A stretch of 5,715 bases of DNA from an uncultured Selenomonadaceae bacterium (GTDB lineage: Bacteria > Bacillota > Negativicutes > Selenomonadales > Selenomonadaceae), in NCBI GenBank assembly GCA_905236665.1, contig CAJONF010000118.1, positions 1-5,715 on the forward strand, read 5' to 3'. The position numbers and the translations under genes are program-made. Below, one piece after another: positions 1 to 5,317 of this stretch. Numbering within the stretch: the stretch's first letter is position 1; each line of letters starts with the position of its first letter. The notes under the pieces were generated by a model. That model worked only from the letters and a program-made list of their open reading frames with translations, was not told the origin of the DNA and ran no database searches.

Positions 1-1815
1 GTCAAAGTCGGTCGAAACGGTTTCGGGGTTGTTGTTGATGATAATCGCCTCAATGCCCGCCTCGCGCAGTGCCCAGACGCTGTGAACTGAGCAATAATCG
101 AACTCGACGCCCTGTCCAATGCGAATCGGCCCCGAACCAAGCACGATAATTTTTCTCTTATCGCTGACTTCGACTTCATCAACCTCGCCGCGATAAGTTG
201 AATAATAGTAAGGCGTCATTGCCTCGAATTCAGCCGCGCAGGTGTCAACCATTTTATAAACCGGCAGAATTCTGAACTGTTTGCGCATATCGCGGATTTC
301 GTTAATATGAGTGCCCGTAAGTTCGGAGATAGATTTATCAGCTAAGCCCAAAAGTTTTGCCTCGCGCAGGGTTTTAGCATTGAGTTCACCCTTTTGCAAA
401 CGAATTTCCATGTCCGTGATATTTTTAATTTTATCAATAAACCAGCGGTCAATCTTGGTGATGTCGGCAATTTCTTCGGGCGTAGCAATATTTCTGCGCA
501 GAGCCTCGGCGATAAGGAAAAGGCGTTCGTCGTCAACGCGGTAGAGACGTTTTTTAATTTTTTCGTCGTCCCAATCGTCCATCTTATCCATATGCAGACG
601 ATTGACGCCGATTTCCAAACTGCGCACGGCTTTTAAAATCGCGCCTTCAAAAGTGCGGTCAAGGCTCATGACTTCGCCGGTAGCTTTCATCTGCGTGCCA
701 AGCGTCGTATCAGCATAAACAAATTTATCGAACGGCCAGCGCGGGAATTTCACAACGATATAATCAACGCTCGGTTCAAAGCAAGCTTTAGTTTTTTTCG
801 TGACGGCGTTAACAATTTCATCAAGCGTGTAGCCAATGGCGATTTTTACGCTGACTTTTGCAATCGGATAACCCGTTGCCTTACTTGCAAGCGCACTTGA
901 ACGGCTTACACGCGGATTAACTTCGATAACGTAATAATCTTGACTCTTGGGGTCAAGCGCGAATTGAACATTACAACCGCCCTCAATGCCCAGTGCACGA
1001 ATCATTTTTAAACTAGCTGAACGCAGGAGCTGATATTCTTGATCAGTTAACGTCTGCGAAGGAGCCACAACGATTGAATCGCCCGTATGCACGCCTACCG
1101 CGTCAAAATTTTCCATGCTACAAATCGTTATGCAGTTATCGTTGCCATCGCGCATGACTTCAAATTCAATTTCTTTCCAGCCCGCGATTGAGCGTTCAAT
1201 AAGCACTTGACCAATCATTGAATATTTTAGTCCGCGCAGGGTAATTTCGATAAGCTCTTCTTCGCTATTGGCAATGCCGCCACCCGTGCCGCCGAGTGTG
1301 TAAGCAGGTCTTACAATCAGCGGGTAGCCGATTTGATTAGCAAACTCTATCGCGCCGTGAATATCTTCAACAATCGTTGATTCGGGAATTGGTTCGCCGA
1401 TTTGCTCCATTGTCTCCTTAAAAAGTTCGCGGTCTTCAGCTTTTTTTATTGCTTGAAGTGGCGTGCCGAGCAGTTCGACGTTGTATTTTTCAAGTGCGCC
1501 GCTCTCTGCTAACTGTACAGCCAAATTCAAGCCCGCCTGTCCACCGAGCGTGGCGAGCAATCCGTCGGGACGTTCTTTTTCAATTATCGCCGTCAAAAAA
1601 TCCACGGTGAGCGGCTCAATGTAAACGCGGTCGGCAATGTTGGCGTCTGTCATTATCGTTGCAGGATTTGAATTGACTAAAACAACCTGCAAACCTTCTT
1701 CTTTGAGCGAGCGGCAAGCTTGCGAGCCGGCATAATCGAATTCTGCCGCCTGTCCTATGACTATTGGACCCGAACCGATGACGAGTATTTTATTTAAATT
1801 TTTTTTCTTAGGCAA
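1..1815 (-). CDS. carB: Carbamoyl-phosphate synthase large (synthetase) subunit, partial: first 605 residues
   Basis: This subunit makes carbamoyl phosphate from bicarbonate, ATP and the ammonia delivered by CarA; the product feeds pyrimidine and arginine synthesis in the cytoplasm. The reading frame stays open from a TTG at 1815-1813 to the window edge. That is 605 codons, against about 1,070 in complete family members, so the C-terminal part lies outside. Visible pieces in order are the first nucleotide-binding half beginning VIGSGPIVIGQAAEFDYAG (residues 12-30), GGQAGLN (91-97), Arg129 and Arg169 at the positions of known E. coli ATP-site arginines, RPAYTLGGTGGG (169-180), the metal/ATP-site segment EVNPRVSRSSALASKATG (298-315), a helical oligomerisation-type region (about 400-545), and the start of the second half, VLGSGPIRIGQGVEFDYC (558-575). 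The TTG start is chosen because AGGGGG sits 7 bases upstream and the product then begins MPKK, as CarB proteins do. It starts 2 bases after the carA stop, so translational coupling is likely. Identity is very secure; the TTG start is an inference. Confidence 0.97.
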   Translation of the reverse strand, partial: MPKKKNLNKILVIGSGPIVIGQAAEFDYAGSQACRSLKEEGLQVVLVNSNPATIMTDANIADRVYIEPLTVDFLTAIIEKERPDGLLATLGGQAGLNLAVQLAESGALEKYNVELLGTPLQAIKKAEDRELFKETMEQIGEPIPESTIVEDIHGAIEFANQIGYPLIVRPAYTLGGTGGGIANSEEELIEITLRGLKYSMIGQVLIERSIAGWKEIEFEVMRDGNDNCITICSMENFDAVGVHTGDSIVVAPSQTLTDQEYQLLRSASLKMIRALGIEGGCNVQFALDPKSQDYYVIEVNPRVSRSSALASKATGYPIAKVSVKIAIGYTLDEIVNAVTKKTKACFEPSVDYIVVKFPRWPFDKFVYADTTLGTQMKATGEVMSLDRTFEGAILKAVRSLEIGVNRLHMDKMDDWDDEKIKKRLYRVDDERLFLIAEALRRNIATPEEIADITKIDRWFIDKIKNITDMEIRLQKGELNAKTLREAKLLGLADKSISELTGTHINEIRDMRKQFRILPVYKMVDTCAAEFEAMTPYYYSTYRGEVDEVEVSDKRKIIVLGSGPIRIGQGVEFDYCSVHSVWALREAGIEAIIINNNPETVSTDFD

Positions 1816-1817
1816 AG

Positions 1818-2900
1818 TCAAATCCCCCTAAAAATTTTCATGTGTTCTATAAATTCGTCGAACAGGCGAACGCTATCATTTGGTCCTGGCGCGGCTTCGG
1901 GGTGATATTGCACGCTGGTTATCGGTAAAGATTTATGGCGTACACCTTCGATCGTGCCGTCATTCAGGGAAATATGTGTGACTTCAATCGGCAGACCTGC
2001 CAAAGATTTTTCGTCAACTGCGTAACCGTGATTCTGTGAAGTTATAGCAACTTTTCCCGTGCGCAAATCTTTTACAGGCTGATTGGAGCCGCGGTGCCCG
2101 AATTTTAATTTGTAAGTGTTCGCGCCCATTGCCAAGGCTAAAATCTGATGCCCTAAACAAATTCCGAAAATCGGTCGCCTGTCTAAAAGTTTTTGCACTT
2201 CGCGAATCACGCTGGGAACGTCTTTAGGGTCGCCGGGACCATTTGAAAGAAAAATTCCGTCGGGATTGAACTTTAAAATTTCCTCCGCTGTGGTTTTTGC
2301 AGGGACGACCGTCACGCGGCAATTTAATTTTCTCATGGCGTCAAGAATATTTCTTTTTATGCCGAAATCCATTGTCACGACGTTAAAAGGATTTTTTCCC
2401 GCGTCTAGCGTGTAAGCAACGGGCGTCGTAACCATTTCCACAACATTTTTTCTAATCGGCAAAGCCATCATCTCGTTAATCGTGCCCTGCGAAGTGTATT
2501 CGCTGACAATAACGCCCTTCATGGTGCCTGCCGAACGAATTTTTCTGGTTAGGGCGCGGGTATCCACGTCATAAAGGCAGGGAATTTTTTCTGCCGTTAA
2601 AAATTCCGGCAAAGTTTTTTCCATTGAGGAGCTTGACGGCTTTTCGCAAAGTTCGCCAACGATTAGTCCGCCAACAAAACTTCTGCGGCTCTGATTAAAA
2701 ATTTTTGCCGTGCCGTAATTGCCGATTAGCGGATAAGTAAGCGTGACAATCTGGCGGCAATATGACGGGTCTGTTAAAATTTCTTGATAGCCGGTCATGC
2801 CCGTGTTAAAGACGACTTCGCCTTCAGTCGTGGCGTTCGAGCCGCCGAACAGTTGCCCGCGAAAGGTCGTGCCGTCCTGCAGTATCAATTTCCCTTTCAA
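1818..2900 (-). CDS. carA: Carbamoyl-phosphate synthase small (glutamine amidotransferase) subunit
   Basis: CarA hydrolyses glutamine and channels ammonia to CarB. With a TTG start at 2900-2898 it has 360 residues, normal for the family. The N-terminal CPSase small-chain domain (about 1-130) shows FNTGMTGYQE (31-40), PLIGNYG (57-63) and DVDTRALTRKI (111-121). A class I glutamine amidotransferase domain follows (about 172-357), with SNGPGDP (219-225), the nucleophile elbow GICLGHQ with catalytic Cys248, FGHRGSNQPV (267-276), SQNHGY and QYHPEA containing His333 and Glu335. All catalytic triad residues are present. The longer frame beginning with GTG at 2909 is possible, but that GTG lies inside the AGGTGA ribosome binding site. 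Starting at 2900 gives the family-like MKGKLILQDGTTF. The segment around residues 63-97 departs from the family pattern: the usual SNW motif is replaced by a run of serines, without an insertion or deletion. carB follows directly. Confidence 0.96.
   Translation of the reverse strand: MKGKLILQDGTTFRGQLFGGSNATTEGEVVFNTGMTGYQEILTDPSYCRQIVTLTYPLIGNYGTAKIFNQSRRSFVGGLIVGELCEKPSSSSMEKTLPEFLTAEKIPCLYDVDTRALTRKIRSAGTMKGVIVSEYTSQGTINEMMALPIRKNVVEMVTTPVAYTLDAGKNPFNVVTMDFGIKRNILDAMRKLNCRVTVVPAKTTAEEILKFNPDGIFLSNGPGDPKDVPSVIREVQKLLDRRPIFGICLGHQILALAMGANTYKLKFGHRGSNQPVKDLRTGKVAITSQNHGYAVDEKSLAGLPIEVTHISLNDGTIEGVRHKSLPITSVQYHPEAAPGPNDSVRLFDEFIEHMKIFRGI
1823..1828 (-). promoter_or_regulatory. Ribosome binding site of carB, inside the 3' end of carA
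   Basis: Read on the minus strand this is AGGGGG, followed by 7 bases and then TTG (1815-1813). It overlaps the last codons of carA (Arg-Gly-Ile-stop). No in-frame ATG exists nearby, so this site decides the TTG start of carB and implies that ribosomes finishing carA help initiate carB. Confidence 0.75.
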
Positions 2901-2905
2901 AATCT

Positions 2906-2911
2906 TCACCT
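2906..2911 (-). promoter_or_regulatory. Ribosome binding site that sets the carA start
   Basis: The minus-strand reading is AGGTGA, and its AGG is 8 bases before TTG at 2900-2898. The alternative GTG start at 2909 is part of this motif itself and has only TTAACTTAGTA before it, so it lacks its own site. The same AGGTGA motif with similar spacing precedes the methyltransferase gene at the right edge. Confidence 0.65.
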
Positions 2912-2929
2912 ACTAAGTTAAATTATTTT

Positions 2930-2975
2930 GTTATACTTGCTCAAAAAGTTTATCACACGGCAAGCGGCATTGCAA
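2930..2975 (-). promoter_or_regulatory. Possible carAB promoter (weak, ambiguous)
   Basis: A promoter is expected here because a terminator closes the upstream gene. Two weak candidates are visible on the minus strand. One is TTGCAA (2975-2970), a 17-base spacer and TAAACT (2952-2947), each 4 of 6 to consensus. The other is a good -10, TATAAC (2935-2930), with no convincing -35. I cannot choose between them. I see no PyrR-type attenuator, anti-terminator hairpin pair or T-box before carA. Confidence 0.3.
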
Positions 2976-3003
2976 ATATTTTCGCGGTGCGCCGCCGAAT
3001 AAT

Positions 3004-3015
3004 TCTGTATACAGA
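3004..3015. promoter_or_regulatory. Perfect 12-base palindrome upstream of carA, possible operator
   Basis: TCTGTATACAGA reads identically on both strands. It lies between the terminator of the aminotransferase gene and the candidate carAB promoter, about 100 bases before the carA start. Its GTATAC core is reminiscent of sites bound by dimeric helix-turn-helix repressors such as the GntR family, but no such regulator is in the window and no second copy was seen. The operator role is an inference from symmetry and position only. Confidence 0.3.
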
Positions 3016-3023
3016 TTTTTAAT

Positions 3024-3058
3024 CAAAAAAATTTTGCCCGTTCCAAATCGGAGCGGGC
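3024..3058 (-). terminator. Intrinsic terminator after the aminotransferase gene
   Basis: On the minus strand GCCCG-C-TCC, loop GATTT, GGA-A-CGGGC forms a hairpin with one C/A mismatch (3058-3036). AAAA and then seven T residues follow, ending at 3024. It starts about 20 bases after the aminotransferase stop and should end the lysR-aminotransferase transcript. On the plus strand the mismatch becomes a U-G wobble, giving a continuous 9-pair stem followed by TTTTCGTTTT, so some plus-strand activity is possible. Confidence 0.75.
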
Positions 3059-3077
3059 TTTTCGTTTTCAAAAAAAA

Positions 3078-4250
3078 TTACACAAGGTCAAATTGCAAAG
3101 TATTTTTAATTTGCTCGGCTACGCGTTTCATAGTGTCAGCAGTTTGTACCAAAGCCATACGAACAAACCCTTCGCCACTGGGTCCAAACGCGCTACCAGG
3201 TGTCACCATGACATTAGATTTTTCTAGCAGAGTTTTGACAAATTCTTCAGACGTGCCAAAATTTTTCGGGACGGGTGCCCAAACAAACATCGTCGCTTTT
3301 GGTTTATCAATGTGCCAACCCGCCGCGTTCAAGCCGTCAATCAGCGCGTCAATTCGTTCGATATAAGCCGCCCGCGTTTTGTCGATAACTTCTTGCGGGC
3401 TTTGCAACGCCGCGATAGCCGCCTTTTGAATCGGCAGAAATAATCCGTAGTCCATGTTGCTTTTCAAAAGTTTAATGCGCTTGACGACATCTTTATTGCC
3501 TAAACAAAAACCAACACGCGCTCCGGCAAGACCGTAAGTTTTCGACAGGGAATTAAATTCTACGCCGATATCTTTTGCGCCGTCAAAACTCAAGAAACTA
3601 AAACCGTGCGAGCCGTCAAAAATTAATTCACTGTAAGCGTTGTCGTGCAGGACGATAATTTCGTTTTTCTTCGCGAAATGAATCAGCCGTTCATAAAAAT
3701 CCGGCGGCGCAGTGGCGGTTGTTGGGTTGTTTGGATAGGAGACGACCATAAATTTTGCGCGGGCGGCAACATCTGCAGGAATTTTTTCAAGCTGGATAAT
3801 ATAATCGTGTTCGCGCAGTTGTGGCATAAAAAAAATCTGCGAGCCGGCGATTTTTGAACCGTCAGCAAAAACAGGATAACACGGATCCGGAACAAGCGTT
3901 AAATCGCCTTCGTTAATAATCGTCAGGGCAATGTGAGACAAACCTTCCTGTGAACCCCACAACGAACAAACTTCACACGCCGGATCAATTTCCACGCCAT
4001 AACGACGACTATACCAATCGCTTGCCGCGTTCAAAAGTTCGCCCGTGTCCGTTATCGCGTAGACATAATTTTCCGGCTTAAGTGCTTCTTCCGACAAAAT
4101 TTTCATGACGTGTGCGGGCGGCGGTATGTTCGGTGCACCGATTGATAAATCTATGACGTTTGCACCTTCCGCGATTTTTTTTTGTTTCATTGCGGCGAGC
4201 CGTGCAAAAATTCCTTCGCCAAAATTTTCCATGCGCTTTGCAAATTTCAA
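3078..4250 (-). CDS. PLP-dependent class I/II aminotransferase (LL-diaminopimelate/alanine aminotransferase-like)
   Basis: This is a fold-type I, pyridoxal-phosphate-dependent aminotransferase of the aspartate aminotransferase superfamily (COG0436 type). From a TTG at 4250-4248 it has 390 residues, the usual length. Visible landmarks are IDLSIGAPNIPPP (33-45), SYPNNPT (171-177) with the cofactor-contacting Asn175, HDNAYSEL (202-209) with Asp203 that pairs with the PLP ring nitrogen and Tyr206, the Schiff-base lysine Lys237 in SLSKTYGLAGARVGF, the phosphate-binding Arg245, and the substrate-carboxylate arginine Arg364 in GFVRMAL. The stretch MFVWAPVPKNFGTSEEF (321-337) resembles DapL, the LL-diaminopimelate aminotransferase of lysine and cell-wall precursor synthesis, but related enzymes acting on alanine or other amino acids share it, so no symbol is assigned. 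It follows the lysR gene by 32 bases with no terminator between and is probably co-transcribed with it. Enzyme class is secure; substrate is unknown. Confidence 0.93.
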   Translation of the reverse strand: MKFAKRMENFGEGIFARLAAMKQKKIAEGANVIDLSIGAPNIPPPAHVMKILSEEALKPENYVYAITDTGELLNAASDWYSRRYGVEIDPACEVCSLWGSQEGLSHIALTIINEGDLTLVPDPCYPVFADGSKIAGSQIFFMPQLREHDYIIQLEKIPADVAARAKFMVVSYPNNPTTATAPPDFYERLIHFAKKNEIIVLHDNAYSELIFDGSHGFSFLSFDGAKDIGVEFNSLSKTYGLAGARVGFCLGNKDVVKRIKLLKSNMDYGLFLPIQKAAIAALQSPQEVIDKTRAAYIERIDALIDGLNAAGWHIDKPKATMFVWAPVPKNFGTSEEFVKTLLEKSNVMVTPGSAFGPSGEGFVRMALVQTADTMKRVAEQIKNTLQFDLV

Positions 4251-4258
4251 AATATCAA

Positions 4259-4263
4259 CCTCC
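4259..4263 (-). promoter_or_regulatory. Ribosome binding site that sets the aminotransferase start
   Basis: Minus-strand GGAGG is followed by 8 bases (TTGATATT) and TTG at 4250-4248. The longest frame would begin with TTG at 4265, but that codon overlaps this GGAGG and has no site of its own. An ATG at 4232-4230 is the other option but is too far from the site. The start at 4250 gives MKFAKRMENF, in line with the related enzymes' short N-termini. Confidence 0.75.
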
Positions 4264-4282
4264 AAACACGGATGAAAAATTT

Positions 4283-5185
4283 TTAAAGAGCAACGGCTTC
4301 TTTAATGAAGATTTTCTTAAACAAACTTACAAAATTTTTGCAGGCGGTGGACATCGTTTGATTCTTCAGCCAAGAAATAACCGTGTGCGTCGTCATCTCC
4401 GGTTCAACGATACGTTTATAAACTAAATCGCCGTCCGTGAGCAATTTTTTACTTGAAACGGGGATCATCGCCATACCCAAATTCATTTTCACCATTAGCA
4501 AATCTTGAACGACACTATCAGATACGCAAATAATATTCGGCTCAAAATCCAGACGCTTGCAGGCGGCAATGAAATTCGATTTCCAGCGCAGGGGAATAAT
4601 TAGCGGCTGACCTTTGAGTTCTTCAAGGCGGATTGTCTCATCATCGCCACAAAGATTTTTAGCGTTCATAACCATAACGAGCGGCTCATTGGGCAGGACG
4701 AGCAGTTCATAATTCAGATTGTCGACTTGCGTGCGCGTGATTGCTATTTCAATTATGCGATTGTCAAGCAATTCCAAAATCCGTGCGCCTTCCGATTCCC
4801 AAATTTCAAACGTGACATCGGGATAAATCTTGCGGAATTCAAAAATTAATTCGGGCAAAATCATCGCGCCGGACGTTGTGATTGTCCCGATACGAATTGT
4901 GCCCTTTGTGCCGCTACCAATTTCGGTTATCTCGCGGACTGTACCGTCCACCATGCCCAAAATATTTTCAACGCGATTGTACAGGACGTGCCCAGCTTCC
5001 GTCAGACGAATTCGCCGCGAACCACGCTCAAAAAGTTTCACGTGCAAATTTTCTTCCAAATGTTTCATCTGGCGACTTAACGCCGGCTGGGCAATTCCCA
5101 AACGCTGCGCCGCGTGGCTGATATTCCCTTCCTCAACGATTGCAAAAAACGCTCTCATGTCTTTAATGCCGATAGTTTGTCCCAT
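4283..5185 (-). CDS. LysR-family transcriptional regulator
   Basis: This 300-residue protein has the standard LysR layout. An N-terminal winged helix-turn-helix (about 8-66) contains the recognition region NISHAAQRLGIAQPALSRQM (21-40), then LFERGSRRIRLTEAG (51-65). A linker helix (about 67-90) follows, and a two-lobed inducer-binding domain (about 96-290) begins with GTIRIGTITTSGAMILPEL. Such proteins bind DNA as tetramers and usually respond to a small-molecule inducer. The inducer cannot be read from the sequence. It starts at ATG 5185-5183, the only ATG start among the five genes; GGAG lies 12 bases upstream, a rather long spacing. It is followed by the aminotransferase gene in the same direction and is divergent from the methyltransferase gene. 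LysR regulators commonly regulate themselves and an adjacent gene, so the aminotransferase or the divergent gene are the natural candidate targets, by inference. Confidence 0.96.
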   Translation of the reverse strand: MGQTIGIKDMRAFFAIVEEGNISHAAQRLGIAQPALSRQMKHLEENLHVKLFERGSRRIRLTEAGHVLYNRVENILGMVDGTVREITEIGSGTKGTIRIGTITTSGAMILPELIFEFRKIYPDVTFEIWESEGARILELLDNRIIEIAITRTQVDNLNYELLVLPNEPLVMVMNAKNLCGDDETIRLEELKGQPLIIPLRWKSNFIAACKRLDFEPNIICVSDSVVQDLLMVKMNLGMAMIPVSSKKLLTDGDLVYKRIVEPEMTTHTVISWLKNQTMSTACKNFVSLFKKIFIKEAVAL

Positions 5186-5197
5186 TCGTTAATTCAT

Positions 5198-5201
5198 CTC
5201 C
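5198..5201 (-). promoter_or_regulatory. Ribosome binding site of the lysR-type gene
   Basis: Minus-strand GGAG lies 12 bases before the ATG at 5185-5183. The spacing is longer than at the other genes. A nearer ATG at 5197-5195 opens only a two-codon frame (ATG AAT TAA), so the annotated ATG remains the best start. Confidence 0.45.
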
Positions 5202-5242
5202 ATAAAATTTTTTTTACTGCCGGCAATGCTTTTGTTAAAAAG

Positions 5243-5251
5243 ATTATAGCA
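5243..5251 (-). promoter_or_regulatory. Extended -10 promoter of the lysR-aminotransferase unit
   Basis: Read on the minus strand the sequence is TGCTATAAT, a perfect TGnTATAAT extended -10 element. The predicted transcript start is near 5236, giving a leader of about 50 bases before the ATG. The -35 position (5266-5271, TACCAT) matches poorly, which extended -10 promoters tolerate. It overlaps the plus-strand promoter candidate. Confidence 0.65.
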
Positions 5252-5266
5252 TACTTTTGCACGATA

Positions 5267-5275
5267 TGGTATAGT
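5267..5275 (+). promoter_or_regulatory. Extended -10 promoter candidate of the methyltransferase gene
   Basis: TGGTATAGT fits TGnTATAAT with one mismatch. The predicted transcript start is near 5282, leaving a leader of about 35 bases before the GTG at 5318. The -35 position (5247-5252, TAGCAT) is poor and coincides with the -10 element of the opposite promoter. GATAAT at 5282-5287, 19 bases after TTGCAC (5257-5262), is a weaker alternative. Confidence 0.5.
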
Positions 5276-5306
5276 TTCATTGATAATTTTACCAAGAAAA
5301 AATTTC

Positions 5307-5313
5307 GAGGTGA
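5307..5313 (+). promoter_or_regulatory. Ribosome binding site of the methyltransferase gene
   Basis: GAGGTGA is followed by TATT and then GTG at 5318-5320. The AGG core is 7 bases from the start codon. No in-frame ATG lies between this site and the conserved N-terminal sequence, so it fixes the GTG start. Confidence 0.75.
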
Positions 5314-5317
5314 TATT

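Larger units (their letters stand above)
5243..5275. repeat. Imperfect inverted repeat spanning both divergent promoters
   Basis: The left arm ATTATAGCATA (5243-5253) and the right arm TATGGTATAGT (5265-5275) pair at 9 of 11 positions, with an 11-base spacer. Each arm contains one of the two opposing -10 elements. The symmetry may simply come from two similar promoters facing away from each other, or it may be a regulator binding site. Confidence 0.5.

Noticed and set aside
342..536. Minus-strand 64-codon frame, and overlapping plus-strand frames at 311-544 and 394-636
   Set aside because: All lie within the conserved carB coding region in other frames; the carB translation is continuous and family-like throughout.
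2984..2998. Short GC-rich inverted repeat (GCGG-TGCG-CCGC) before carA
   Set aside because: The stem is only 4 pairs and lies upstream of the best carA promoter candidates, so it would probably not be transcribed with carA as a leader or attenuator.
2901..3077. Search for a PyrR-type attenuator, T-box or riboswitch before carA
   Set aside because: No conserved pyr RNA-binding motif, T-box sequence or terminator/anti-terminator pair was seen. The only terminator-like hairpin belongs to the upstream aminotransferase gene.
3034..3366. Plus-strand open frame of 110 codons across the terminator and the end of the aminotransferase gene
   Set aside because: It starts within the terminator hairpin and is antisense to conserved aminotransferase sequence, with no plausible ribosome binding site.
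4830..5192. Plus-strand open frame of 120 codons inside the regulator gene
   Set aside because: It is fully antisense to a clear LysR helix-turn-helix coding region, has no domain-like sequence and is rich in Arg/Pro/Ser, as shadow frames are.
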